Assembly (NCBI GenBank): GCA_025267735.1
Contig: CM046303.1
Coordinates: 20,016,403 to 20,080,402, forward strand
Source: Mactra quadrangularis
Lineage: Eukaryota; Mollusca; Bivalvia; Venerida; Mactridae
Direction: 5' to 3'
DNA length: 64,000 nucleotides
This document shows positions 1 to 15,200 of the stretch, piece after piece (position 1 is the first letter of the stretch; the number at the start of each line of letters is the position of its first letter). The notes below the pieces were generated by a model. That model saw only the letters and a program-made list of their open reading frames with translations. It was not told where the DNA came from and did not search any database. A program made the translations under genes and the position numbers.

Positions 1-51
1 TTGTAGCCGAGAGTTCGGGACCGGTCACGGTAGGTCATACTCTATACATGA

Positions 52-190
52 GTTGTCGACCTTGTGGTAGGGTAAGTTAGTACTGGTAATAAAAAAATGT
101 CCAGGAAACCTATAATAGGAAGAGCTAGCCGCCATATATATGACCTAAATGCGTGTTGAATATGACGTTAAAAAACAACAACAAAAAGAA
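52..190 (+). repeat. SINE family A, degraded 3' fragment
   Basis: It matches the 3' half of the tRNA-derived SINE seen complete at 12836-13122: the 'gtggtagggtaagttagtac' block, then 'gtccaggaaa', 'atgacctaaatgcgtgtt', a 'gttaaa' end and an A-rich tail. It ends about 40 bp before the first INTS1 exon. Confidence 0.6.
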
Positions 191-231
191 AGATATTGTA
201 TGACACTGTATGATATTGTTACTATTTGCAG

Positions 232-3200
232 GGTACAAGTCAATCCATGCCATGGTTAGCTGAGCTGGTAGAATCCTCAGATGGATCATTAGATATGTTA
301 CCTGTACAATGTTTATGTGAATTCTTATTACATGAAACACAAGATGTTGCTAGGGATAATATAGAAGATGACTCGTTAAAATTTGAAAAACATAAAAAAT
401 CTCAGGTATGAAAATATTTCCCTAGTACTTTAGTACTTAACAGTGTAATCTGACATTATTTGATGGAAATACTCTAAAATTCATAAAGATAAGCATGCTT
501 TTTGAAAATAAAGATGTCATGTCACTTTTAAGTTGAAGATCTTTGAAATAGGCTAGTCTCAAAAATAACCTGTTATGGTTCTGAATTCAGCATTTTTGGC
601 TCATGGAAAGGGTTTATTCATTTCCTATGTAAAAGCAGTTGAAATCATAAAATTATGGGTTTTTTCAAAAGTTTACTATCCGCACATTCATGCAAGTATG
701 TTTTCCTGGCATATAAAAATATAAATGAAAATCAATCTTCATACAATTTATATGATATTATGCCCTGCGTTTGTAGTGCTTCTGTGAATATAAACTTTAT
801 TTTGGTAACTCTCATAGATGGCCTTAGAATACAGTACAATAGCAGCTGAGAATTTTGCACACTGAGAAAAGAGGAAAGTTGAGAAAACTACACAAAATAT
901 TTGGTCAGGAGAATATTTTTAAGTTATATGTCACATTGAGAAAACTAGACATAAGGGAAACAAGACAGTATTGTCTGTCCTGGCGCTGTGTGGTCTTATT
1001 AGCTTCTACTGTATAAACTTGACATGTTTTACTTGTAGAAATTGAAGAAACAACAACAACTGTTGTCTCATCTACAATCACTTGTACATGATACAGATAT
1101 TGATAGAAATAAAACAAATGAAGTAATGGATTATTTCTTGAAGAGGCTGGCATCAACCCAGGCTTCTAATAGAGTACTTGCTACCAAGGTAACCTTTCTT
1201 GTCGATTAAATATGTATAAGTCTATAATAATGAATTATATCACATAATTTTGTTTAACTTTATCTTATTTATTCATCTTATTTTCAAATTATCAAAGCAT
1301 TAAGATTAAAGTATGTTTTTGTGATTTAATAGACATGGCATGGAATGATAATGGTAAAATATCAAAACATTGGTCAACTGAAATTCAGCTAAGTATAGAA
1401 TGACATAAAATACCGTATGCGATATATTTAAAAAATTGTGTAATTAATTTGAAATAAACAGAGTGTATTAAAATGTCTTAGTTTCATTTTTTAAATAAAA
1501 GATTCTTACAAATATATGAATAACTGTTTTGTCAAATTGTATTTTATCACATTCAGATTTTAAGACAATTTAATCTATTTCAACTATATTTTCCAGGGTA
1601 TGTCCATGATATTATCTAAATCACAAGTTAGTCCATCAGATGAGACAAAAACGATGATGGATACAGATTCATCTGCTTATAAACATAACTGGTTACTTGT
1701 TGATCTACCCTCATTACCAATGTTTAATGATATGAAAGCTAAAACTTGTACTGCTCTAAGACAGGTAAGTGTTTGTTGATCTACCCTCATTACCAATGTT
1801 TAATGATATGAAAGCTAAAACTTGTACTGCTCTAAGACAGGGAAGTGTTTGTTGATCAACCCTCATTACCAATGTTTAATGATATGAAAGCTAAAACTTG
1901 TACTGCTCTAAGACAGGTAAGGTGTTTGTTGATCTACCCTCATTACCAATGTTTAATGATATGAAAGCTAAAACTTGTACTGCTCTAAGACAGGTAAGTG
2001 TTTGTTGATCTACCCTCATTACCAATGTTTAATGATATGAAAGCTAAAACTTGTACTGCTCTAAGACAGGTAAGTGTTTGTTGATCTACCCTCATTACCA
2101 ATGTTTAATGATATGAAAGCTAAAACTTGTACTGCTCTAAGACAGGTAAGTGTTTGTTGATCTACCCTCATTACCAATGTTTAATTACAGTCCATTCGCG
2201 TTCGCTCTAAATCGGACGGGACTTCAAAAAATGCTCGAGCGAACGCGATCTCGAGTTAGCGTATAACAGATCCGCCATTTTGTTTTTTGTAATTTTTCCA
2301 CATCGTGATATTCACTTTAGAGGCGTCACCTCATTCGGAACTACATCGGCGATCTTCAACGCAGATAAACCTCGGATATCATAAGGTGAAAAAGTAGAAT
2401 TTAGGTTTTTGTGGTAATCTAGTCTGAACTACACAGAAATACGATGTGTGAGACATTGTACTAATGAAATGATGCGATAAAGCATGTAACCATGTAACAA
2501 TGTTATCATTAAATGTTGACATAAAAATGACAATCCCCGGACCTTATAACCTTGTTGTATTCCTACTATGTCTGATTTCCGAGGTATATCTTCGTAGATG
2601 ATCACCGAGGTTGTTCCGAATGGCGTCGTCTCGCACTGTTACAATATCAGATGTTATTTGAGATTGAATAATAGACATGTAATATTTCAATGGTGTTGTT
2701 TTTCCTCATTTTAAATGTGTTCTTGTTAATGTATTTAACATAACATAATATTATTCATTTTGATTAACTTGATGATGTCAATGTCCTCAATTTTGACCTT
2801 TCTTTGTTTTATGTAGAGTACATATACATGTACTTAGAAACTCATTTTGTTTCAGCTATCGTTCTTGTTGTGAATAATACTTTACTTATATGTTCGTGAT
2901 TTTTTGTGTAGAATGTGTAATTTTATCTGGAATTAAAATATAAAAAACATTTTTGTTTAATCATGCTTTTATCTAACAAACATTTCTCGACTTACATCAT
3001 ACTGTCTAAGGTTAGATTTGATATGCTGTACCAGTACAGGTAGGTAAGGTGTAAGATGTAAAAATCAGTTTTTACACTTAATGACACGTTTAAGTTAAAC
3101 AAGATTTGTTAACAGATACATTATCACAGTTTGATTTAATTTGATAAGTATTCAATGGCGAGTGACACGACAAACAAAAGGCTATTCATCGGATAATGAA

Positions 3201-6200
3201 ACCTGGCCGTGAAAGGTGCGAAAATTATCAAAAATCAATACTTTGAGCCAGCGCGTAATTTTCAAGTGATTTTATCATTGAAGGGACTCGAAATCCAGCT
3301 CGAGTTAACGTAAAATACGAGTCAACGCATTTTGAGTTATCGCATCTTTTTTAAATGAACTTTAGAGTAAATTCGATCGGGACGGAGATATGATCTCGAG
3401 CGAAACCGCAATTACGAGCGAACGCGTTTTGAGCGAATGCAAATGGACTGTATATGAAAGCTAAAACTTGTACTGCTCTAAGACAGGTAATGTGTTTGCA
3501 TATAATTATTTGTTTGAATTCTTCATTGATAGGTATTATAGTAATAATTAACACATATATTGACATATAAAAATGGGCTTACAATGTTGGAGTGGGCAAT
3601 ATTTTTTTACAAATTTATATTATTAACCCTTACTGGCTGCTACATTAGCTAAAGGTGGCCATTTTTATCTTAACACCATAGACCTTTTTCAAGTTGCTGT
3701 TTTTGCAATACTAATTAACTGACTGATATGCAACTAAGCCAAGTTATTCCCTGTGTGATTGGCTTTCAGAAGAAGCTGTTCAAACTTAGATTCCTGTTAC
3801 CATGGCAGTGCTGGGGCATAGCAAAACAGTGCATGTTTTTGCTGATTTTCAACCTCAAAATGTAATTTCATTCTGTTATATTTTCCCAAAATGAGGTCTA
3901 AATTTGCTAGTTCTGTTATCCTACTACCTTTTTTCCCCTTGATATTTTATTTTTTGACTAGGGGCACTGTGCCCCCTTCAAACCCAAGCAGGGTACATTA
4001 ACTATTACTATACTTAAATTTTATTTAAGATCTAGTTTTCTACATAAAATGTTTAAATGATGTACATAGATACCACTTTCACTTATTATACCCCCTCTTC
4101 GAAGAAGAGGGGGGTAAACTGTTTTACCCTTGTCCGTGTGTGCATCCGTCCGTTTCAACATTTCCGTTGCAGTTTTCTCAGCAACTATAACATGCAGCAG
4201 CCTAATACTTTGCATATTGCTTCATCCCATAGTCCCATGTGGTGTAAAGCAATTTCATGCTCCTTGCTCATTTACTTCCTGTTTGTCGCATATTTTTAGA
4301 TTTCGTTAAATGAAAGTTACATTATGATAGTCATATTTCTCACTGCGGGGGTATCACTAGTGAGCATTAGCTCACAGATTTACTTGTTTTTGTTTAATAA
4401 ATAGGAATCTGGATACATTTCTTGTGTAATACTTAATGATAACAGTTTATTGCTTGTACACATAAATACATTTAGCCCTTTACTAAGATTATATTTCCTT
4501 TGTATTTTCACTCTTATTAACGTTTCAAGTCAAATAAGAGTGAAAAAAATCACTATATCACCAATTCCTACATTAAGGTTGAATCAGCAGGAGGGCTGAC
4601 TGAAACACTATTGTAACTCCATTTGAAAATGAAGGAAGTTACAATAGTTAGCTCTCAAACAGTAATACAGTAAAGTTCCACTATTAAGACCAGCAAAATA
4701 AATGGTCTTAATAGTGAACCAGTCTTATTATTGAGACCCTTTTGTTCACAAATTAAGCATTTGGGTCTTTAATTATTGTCAAAAATCACATTATTTTGAA
4801 ATAATAAAAATGGTCTTAATAGCGGTAGTTCCACCGGAAATTAACCTTATTATATTTTTACAGGCTATACAGATAGAAGCAGATCCTAGTTTAGTTAGTG
4901 CATATATAATATTTCTAGCTAAACATACCAGTGATAATACACTACAAGAGTTAGATGAATTAGTTGTGGTAAGTGGGTTTTTATATTTTAGATAAATATT
5001 GATGAGTCAGCACAAAATTAGATTATATCTTTCTTTATTTACATGTAGTTAGACTAGTTTTGCACTGACCTGTAGATATAAGGTTTTATGAAAGTTCTCA
5101 GATTTATTTCATTTTTCAACCAAAACATGTGCTCTTACAACTTATGTCGAAATTTTAGGCATGGTTGCCACCTGGGATTTAACATTCAACATTTAAGTCT
5201 TGGTCTCTCAGAGGAAATATACAATTAGAAGTCTTACTGAAAAATTCTTTATGGTGTGCCCATTAGAATGAGAGACAAATAAAAATATTTGAATAATAAA
5301 AGTCATGTAACATTATCCATCAGTTGTTAATATATACCCGTAATAACTGAATCATTGTCTCAGGAGTGGGAGTGGTCAAGCGGTTGTGACTTTGGTTCGG
5401 TAATCATTAGATCGTGTTGGTTTGAATTCTATCTAAAACTTACCCCATTGTTTCCTTGTCAAGAAACTTTATCCTACTAGCTCAGTACTTGGAGACCAGG
5501 ATACAGACTTAAGTAATAAATCTAAGTGGTAAGAGTTAGTTTCGAAATCGAGCTAAAATAAATTAGTATAAACTAATATTTGTCCTTATTGTTATGCTGT
5601 TACTTTTATTTATCATAACCCGGGTTGGTAGCGCACTGGGATTTGGAATCTGGTGTCCCCAGGGGGGTGCTGGTTCTAATCCTTCCCAGAGATTATACCC
5701 TTCCATAAAAAATTTGAAAATAGTGTCAATTTTCCTCCATTGATAAGGTATATGGAGAAGTTCCCATCCTTATGGAAGGGTAGGTGAATACTGGTTATAG
5801 ACAAGGGTCCGGGAAAGCTAGTTAGGTGCACTGGAATCCGTAAAATGATGAAAATGTGTTGACATGGCATTTAACTCTGTAAAATAAATAAATATTATTC
5901 TTCATCTTATAGGATATAGCTCAGTTAATAGTTGAGAGAACTACAATAATCAACTATATATTACCTCAAGATGTTGGTGATATATCTACATGTAGTCTAG
6001 ATACATTAGAAGCTTTTATACAATTATTTGTCGATTATCTAAGAAAAGCTAAGGAACCTAACAAGACTGGATACCAATGGGTATGTATGTTGGTTTATTA
6101 TACCCCAACATCATAAGGGGTTAGGGGAGGTATCTTGTGTTTTTGATTTATTATTTATTTAATGTTATATACTTATCAAAGCATTAGTGGCCAGTTTCAT

Positions 6201-9200
6201 TAGGAAATCGCTACCTAGTGCTTAGTTCCTTTCTTATTCCAAAAGTAATAAGTAATTGAAATCATATCGAGGGTACCAGAGACAAAAGCACTAGCTTGTG
6301 ATATGCTTAGGAAAAGGGGATTGGTCTTCTCTGCCATTTGTTTTCTGTGTAAATTTTCCACTTTGTGATATTCACTAATGTGAAGTCATTTTGGACTGTT
6401 GTTACATACAACGTGATTTATCCTATAATGATACCTGACTGTGAAAGGTGGGAAAATTTTCTATAACCAATATTTTGAGCCATTGTGTAATTTTCAAGTA
6501 ATTTTATTATTGACAGGACTCAAAATCTACTACAAGTTAATGCCAACTTTGAATAACTGCATTTTGAGTTATTGCATTTTTTAATTTGAACTTAAGAGTA
6601 AATTCGATCAGGATCAAGATATGACTTTGAGCAAAACAGTAATTGTAAGTGAAATGTTACGATTGATCGCAAATGGACTGTAGTTGTGTATGTTTGATAT
6701 TTATTTTCTAGTCAAATACACAAGATCAGATAATATTACAATGGGAGAAAGGTGAATCAGCTACTATGAGAATACTGGTTGTTAATGCTATGATTATAAT
6801 GTTATCATATGGACCTGCTCATGGTAAGTCTTTGTTATATACTGTGTGTTAATTGGTTAATTATGAACCCACCCAGTAAGCTTAGTCAGAGAAATCTACA
6901 TAGATAGCTGAGTCATTAAAAGATCTAACTACAAATCCAGGGCTTGTTGGTCCAATTTTTTTGGGGGAGGGGACCTTCATACCTATGTGGCCTTTAGTCA
7001 TGAGCAGTGTTAGATATAAACACTTGCCCACTTACCCTGCCAAGTTGTAAATCAACGGGGCAAGTTGGTTACAGTAGTAGCTGTTCTGCCTGGCAAGTCA
7101 GCATTTAGGGGCTTAAAAAACCCAACTTTGCATAACAAGTCATCATTTGAGCATTTTGTTGGTTGTTCTCTGACTGATTGTTGTTTTTCTCAATCTAGTA
7201 AATCTTTCAAAGTTTATGTATTGTAATGCAGAAATAAAATGTTTCTTTTAAAAAAGGAAAATGAAATATCAAAGTACATACTGTCAAAAGTGTTAATTCA
7301 GTTATAAAAATGGCACAAGTAGATGATAAATGTTGGGGCAACTAAAAGGTACTGGGGGCAAGTTAATGTAAGGTTTTACTTGCTCCCTGGGCAAGTTGGT
7401 CTGAAAAATTAAATCTAACACTGATGAGTGGCCATTCTCTAGTCTACCACTGTATCAATTGTGGAGGTTGTCTACTTGTAAGAATATGTGCTTAGTAAAT
7501 TACTGGGTAAATAAAATCTTAGGTCCAGATACCAAGGCTTATTCAGGAAACTGACTGCTGGAATGTGACTGTAAATTGTTGAATTGTGGCATAAAGGATC
7601 GTTCATTACATAACTTTAGCTAAATTATGATGGATTCTGTCCCGAAGGGGGTTCTGGTTCGAATCCCACCCGGGGAGGTTATACCCTTCCATGGAAACTT
7701 GACAATAATGTCAATTTTCCTCCATTGAGTAGATAATATGGAGAAATTTCTGGCCTTGTGGAAGGGTAGGTGAGTACTGGTCATAGACAAGGGTCCAGGA
7801 AAGCTAGGTAAGGTCCTCTGGATGCCGTAAAATGACCTAAATTGTGTTCACACAGCGTTTAACAAAACAAAAAAATCTTTATTTAGCTTGCACTTTTGAA
7901 ATATAGGGCTATCTTAATGTATGTCAATGCAACACTTAATGTGCACAAGAGCACTATGGTTATTCAAGTGATCCGTTCATGAAGTGCTCTTGTAAAAATG
8001 TAGGATGGCTGTATTGCCACCATGTGCCAAGTTGTCAGATTCTTACTTTTTTGTCATTTTTACATGATTTTTATTGATTACCATTCTCCATATAACACCA
8101 AAACAACCTTTTCATTTGCTCAAATATTATTTAATAACATGCTTTTATTATCTGCAATCAGCTAGAAATAAAAGAACTGCTCTGTTCTGTTGTGTTCTGT
8201 TCTATTCTGCAATGTATTATTTATTGAACTATTCCAGATGAGAGTTTATACAAGGAATTACTGGAAACATGGTTTCCTGAAGAAGGTAAACCTCCCTCAG
8301 CATTTCTATTGGATACGTCTGAAGAAGCTTTAATGCATCCTGATTGGTTAAAACTTAGAATGATAAGATCTAAGAGTGATCCATTAATTGATGCAGGTAA
8401 AGTAGACTTGGTTTTATATCTTGCATTCAGTGCCATCAGTAATTAATTATCTTTACACTATTGTTAATTTGTAATTTGATTTTTAATTTTTTACCAATAT
8501 TTTAATAATCGAAAACATATTTTTAGATAAATGTGTACATCTATAACAATTACAATTGTAATCAGTATCACTACTCCACTTTCAAATGTTACAAACTATT
8601 ATAACTATCCTTATGTGTTAATACATTCAATTTCGAAGTATAAACTGTTTAAAAAAAGTACATCATCATTAACATACATATGTCATATTCTTGAGAGACT
8701 TGTCACTACCTCACCCATTTTACTTTTCACCTTTTGGACTTCAGATAAACAGGATTCATTTTTGAGTGACTAACCACAAAATTTCATCTTAAACTCGGCC
8801 AGTGTCCAGAATAGAAGGGTTCTGGAATAGATGGTGTTTTTGTTATATAAATAACTAGGAAAGGTATTCAGGACATGAAAAAAAATGTTGTTTGCTGAGA
8901 ATTCTTGATTAGAGGGTTACCAGTTTAGAGGGGTTCTAATGTACTTTATTAAATTGATCTCTTTATTTCAGCCCTTCAAGATTTAGAACCTAATCAGCTG
9001 TTCTTATTTGTACAGTCATTTGGTATACCTGTACATAGTATGAGTAAATTGTTACAATGTTTAGACAATGCTGTAACTATGGATGTAGTTAGTATAGAAC
9101 AATCAGGGATTGATAAAACATATATGGCCCAAGTTATAGAAGTACAACATAAGAGAGGAGCTGTAGGTGGGGATAAATTCTATAGTCTCATCACTGATGG

Positions 9201-12200
9201 GAAAAAACTGGAACAAAGTAAAGGTTTGTGGAGTTTTATTGGTTTTTTTTCTTTTTAATTTTTGACACTCTTCACTTAATATCTGTGCCTTTCTTGGGGT
9301 GGTCTTAATTGAATAAATTTTTAGAATTGATTATAATCAATTATTATTGGCTCAATTAACAGTGGGTCTGGATAGATCCAGTAGTCGTAAATCCAGTAGT
9401 CGCAGATTTAATTCCTTGACAAGAGTTACATACATTGATGGAACTAGGTCATGAAATATTTTCTATGACCATTCTCGTATGAAGAAGGGCAGTTGTCAGT
9501 TTCTGACAAAGGTGTGTGAATTGTACTAGATGCTGAGGTTAAGATATTTATATTTGGCCACATATAGCAGATCTAAAGCCATTTGCACAGTCATGCTCAG
9601 GTATCATCTTCTGTATCATCTCTAGATTACTTTCTTGGTTTAGTTCTTTTTACAATTTGGTTTGTCCTCTTCTACTTCTTATTGTGTTAAAGCAGTAACT
9701 TTGAATCATGAATCCAGCTATGCACTTGGACTTTTTTATTTTGCCACCAACTTCCTGTCATTTCCGAGTTCTATTATAATACCTGTCTATAACCCTCGAT
9801 TGAGTGGTGGACAGTAATAATGAGATAGATAGAGATAATAATATACATTTAATGTATTTTTTAATTAATGTTTATGTATATTATAGATGAAGAAACCATG
9901 GAGAGTAAATCGAGTGAGGATAATATATGGACAAATCAAGGTCAAGGTTATAATGATGTGTCGTCTGCTACTGAATCTATTCCTTCTTCACATGTGGCTA
10001 ATATGTTATTACAGGTATTGTACACTTGTATTCAACTGTCAGTGGCACATACTGTCTCTGATTTTAATATGATTAATTATAGGAAGTACAATGAAAACTT
10101 GGTGGGGGTATTGCATGCGAAATTGACATTTTTATAAAATTTATCAATCATATTGTATTAAAGATATTTAAAATTTATGCTAAATATGATGGACTCTTGT
10201 TTTTAGTCATAAGGCTACAACAAGTTGATCATATGTTCTACGGATTTTTCTGAAAAAAAAATGGGGCGAGCGAGCCAAGAAAAAAAAGTCTTTATTCACT
10301 TGCTTTATATAGCGGTTTGACCAAATTTTTATGAGCGTGCGAGGAAATGAAAATTATTTTTTGTAAAAACAGTCAAAATCAAGGTGCGAGCGAATCCATA
10401 GAACATATGATTAATTTGTTGTGGCCTAAAAAATTTAAATTTATGTCTATATTTAGCTGTGTATTAATGTCCTTTATTACCATCACTATAAAATATGTGA
10501 TCAGGGAACAAAAAGGGTTGAGTATGTGTTGCTTGCTACTTTGTATATCAACTGATCAAGTTGGAAAAACATTAACTTGAGTTCTGAATCAAGAGCATGT
10601 ATACCTTGATGTGCTGAATTGTGTTGAATGGTTTTTATTGTATTTTTTACTGGGTTTAATGCCTTGTCAACCCAATTTTGGTCATTTTATGGCATCCAGC
10701 GCACCTAACTTAGCTTTCCCGAACTGTTGTCTATAACCAGTACTCGCCTACCCTTCCACAAAGCCGGAATCTTCTCCATATTATCTAATCAATGGAGGAA
10801 AATTGACATTAAGTCAATTTTCCATGAAAGGGTATAACCTTCCCGTGAGGGATTCAAACCCATACGCTCTTTCAGGACACCAGATTCCAAATTCTGGCGG
10901 GCTACCAACTGCGCTATCGACCTGTAAGTGTTGAATGTATCATGTTGTCAAAGCAGTAGTAATGTTGTTCTTTCTTATAATTTTATGTAGAGCTTCTTAT
11001 TGATCTTAAGTAATTTCAATCAGTAGTACAGAATTTTTGCTGTATCAGACTCACTGGTTGTAGCTATTATATTTGTATTGTATGAACATCCACTGTGTTT
11101 TCATTCATATTTCATTGTAAAGTATAAAAAATATATGTATTTCAGGCCTTTGATCCATCTGGTAGAAAGAGTCCCGACACTGTTACACATTTTAAATCTT
11201 TACTTATGGTAATATATTTGTTGTCTTATTTTGTTATCAATTCACATTTCTCTTCCTCTTCTCTTTATTAGTACAAGAATATAATTGTGTAGTTTTACTT
11301 TTGCTTGTCTATCAATCAAATTCGGATAGTTTATTTGTCATCTGATGCCGGTGTCCCAGGAACTGGGGTAGGCAGCAGCCAGCTAGATCTTCTTACATCT
11401 GTCTTGCATGTAACACTGTCTAGAGGTTCGCTGTTATGCATGGTTGAAAATTTTCTGAAGTTCAGGAATTTTGAGACCTGAGAAAGTGTTTATCTTACAG
11501 TTCTTTAAAAACTGTTGAAATCATAAAAATAAGGCATTTCATGGTTTTGTAAATTTTAACTTTTACCCATGTTTACTTATTTATAAGATTGAATTATTTG
11601 GAAAATAGTGGTACTACACTACTTTTTTGTGTGTTGGCATAACACTTCTTGGTTAAGGTTTTGGTTCAACATTTTATATGTTTAAAACCACTGAATCAAA
11701 ATGTATTAGCTTATAATTCACAAATGTCTATAGGTTGACCATTTGAGTACAAATGCCAACTTAGGCCACACTTTTTATATTTTTGGTCTTATGAGAATTT
11801 TCTTGAAAAACTGATTACAGTAGATCGAAATAAAGATAAAATAAAAAGAAATTTAATGTCAATTCCAATCTACTTTCAAATGCATTTCTTACAAGCTATG
11901 AGTGAAATTGATATTTTATCTTGGAAATTCACTGACATATTTCGACATTGTTAGTTAATTGACACTCTGAGATTGTTCATACTTGCATGGGTTCTTTTTT
12001 TCTTTTTTTTTGTGCAAATTTAAGTATGGTGGGTAATAAAATATCAGTAATCAAGATTCAATTTTTTTTAGTTTCTGAAAAATTAGGGTTGGAATATTTG
12101 TAAGACGAAAAATATAAAAGGTCTGGCCTTACATCACTCCAGGATGAAATATATGAAATGGCCCTTTATTATTTAAAAATTTCTAATTAGAAGTTTATAC

Positions 12201-15200
12201 ATGCAAATTATAACTTTTTAAGCAATGATAGTATTTGTTTGAAATGCATACATTGAATTTGATTACCAACGCACCCTACATAATTGAGCATGTTGTACGT
12301 TTTCTTAGACAATTTTTCATTTCACTAGGAGTTTATTTGGCAACATTATTTTAGAGTTAGAAATTAAGTTGACCTTTGAACCACAGACTGTCTAAAATAT
12401 ACTAGACCGACAACAATTTTGGTGGACATAGTCCATGGCTAAATTTGAAGACTATATAATTTTTTTGATAATTTCAGTCTGTAAACAAGACAAGTACTGG
12501 TGCACTTGATGTTATTGAAGGTTTTAATCAGGTATGTTTATGTTTATCATGATATTTAATATGTTAAATAATTATTTAACAGAATTCAAATAATAGAAGG
12601 TGAAGGCTATTCTTGATTTTCTTCAATTATTTAAATGGTAATTTAATGGTTACACATAAAGATCAGGCTTATTTGCTACTATTTTTTACTTACTTTCAAT
12701 TATTTTGGAAAAGTTTATGTAGTTTTGTGCTAATGAAATAGATCAGCTTGAGAAGTTCTGAGGATGGAATTAGGGCAGCATATTATTTTAAATACCAGAA
12801 TAATGTAACAAAACTACGCTTGACTGATTTAGACTTATTTTTTTTTTTTGGAGTTAACGCCGTATCAACACAATTTAGGTCATTTCACGGCGTCCAGCGC
12901 ACCTAACCTAGCTTTCCTGGACCATTGTCTATAACCAGTACTCACCTACCCTTCCACAAGGAAACTTCTCCATATTATCTAATCAATGGAGGAAAATCGA
13001 CATTATTGTCAAATTTTCATGGAAGGGTATAACCTCCCCGGGTGGGATTCGAACCCGCACCCCCTCGGGCACGAGTATCCAAATCCCTGCGCGCTACCAA
13101 CTGCGCTATCGACCCGGGTTATTTAGACTTATAATCAGATCTCAAATCAGCTTCTCATAGTTTCATGACTTTTGTCCAATATTGTTTATTTCTATCAAAG
13201 TAATGATCCTATTTTTGTTTTATTCTAGGTATTAAAAGGTTCATCAGCTACAGACTTTGCTAGATCTATTATACAATCAACAAATGCTTGTTCTTTACTT
13301 AGAATTATCATGGCTAAAAAGGTAGGTGTGATTTAGTCAAAACTTTATCTCTCAGACATTTAACCTTCTAGTTAGCTCTGTCGGTGGTGCTTCTGACTTA
13401 TCCAGAAGTTTTGGGATTAATTCTAGGGCCAGACCTGCATACCTTGGTGGAGTCTGGTTGTACAATTCCAGCTAATTAGATTTTTCTATATTATATGAAT
13501 GTATAAAATGTGAACTTAGTACTAAGTGGAATAAGGTTATGATGTATAATCTTCAGTCATTCTTTTGCTAATATCTGTATCAAATGAGGCAGCAGTCAGT
13601 CACTGGCCATGGTTTGTGCTTAGAGCTAGGTTTACACCTTGGATGCTTAGATCAAGACCTTACCATGGACATTAAACTGGATGACAGACTGTCACAGTTT
13701 TACTTGAAGAATGTTGAAATGCGCATAAGCTACAATAAGTATGGTAAATGAATATGGCATATAGCGCTGTACATTACATTATTGTTTACAGAAAATAAAG
13801 CTATTAAAGAACTGCACGTAAGCCACAATAATTATAGTTAATGAATTATGAAATATGGCATATAACGCTGTACATTACATTATTGTTTACAGAAAATAGA
13901 AGGTATTAAAGACGGTATATCAGAGACAATGACATTACTGTCACCATTTTGTGTAGGACAGAAAACACCAATGTCAGCCATGGTAAATCAATATATGTTA
14001 ACATTACCAAAACAGACAGCAACTAAATCTCAACTTAGAACTTCATCACCTCATACTTTTCTGGAAGGTAAGTTAATCAGTATGTATTACTGAATTCATA
14101 GGTTAAAAGTTTTCAGGACTGATCCTGAAGATCAAGATAGTTGATTCCAGTGTAAAGGTTCATTTCATAAATAAGACTCTGTCGATATCATGAAATTCTA
14201 GAATTTTTGGAATCTTAAAGTTTTAATCTCTCAAATTAATTGGATAGAACATCATATGACTTTTGATTTGCTGTTCATGACTTACTTTTTACCAGTGCTC
14301 AAATAGCAGGTGTTTGACATCTTCTAAGTTTTTCCTGTGTGTTGTAATGGTGTGTGATGACTCTGGCTGTTGCAAATTGATCTTAAACTTTTATTTTGCT
14401 CTGTCACAGTCATATATTTGATTCAATTATTGTAAGTTGTCTGGTGCAACACTCATACTTTTGGTCCAATTATCCCCATCCTGTCTGTCTACTGTCTTTT
14501 AACTTTTTAATGATATTATTGATTTAACTTCTAAATTATGTTATGTATTTATACAGATGTAAAGGAGAAGTCAGTATCAGATAGTAGTCAACTTGAAACA
14601 TTAGTTTGTGATAGTTTAAAAACAATATCTAATGATGTTACCATGGCAACCAAACTAGCTTGTAATGTTTTAACACAACAACAACAACATACTGATTTTA
14701 AAAGGTAAAGTCTTTTGTAACTGTAACAACTTTTTATTAAGCTGCATAGTTAGCTCATTTGGCAGCCAATCAAAACAATGGTTGCTAGTCCTTGGTTTGA
14801 CCTACTTACTTTATGTTTTAGATATGAAATAATTGCCACTGTCAATTTTTCCTTCCCCCATCTATGAACTCAGGTAGTTGGCTATCTCAGACAAGTATTA
14901 TGTTAATAACTATGTCAAAAGTTGATGTCAATAGATTATAGCCAGTGAGAGACAATGAATTGTAGACTGATTGGTGGAAATAGGACCAAACATTTGCCTA
15001 AAAGCAGCATAAAGCATGAAAAAGAAACACTAAAGTTATATTTGGGGGAATATATTATTATACATGTGCAAAGGTCCAAATTATGCTTACATTGATTCAA
15101 ATGTAAATAAACTTATACATTGACAACCAGAGTTTTTGCATGATAGTGCTAACCAGATGTAAAGAAGTATTTTCATCATTCATGATAGTAGTTCTCTTAT

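Noticed and set aside
12838..13122. tRNA gene suggested by A and B boxes
   Set aside because: The tRNA-like head lacks a foldable complete cloverleaf and is followed by a body shared with six other copies; it is a SINE head.
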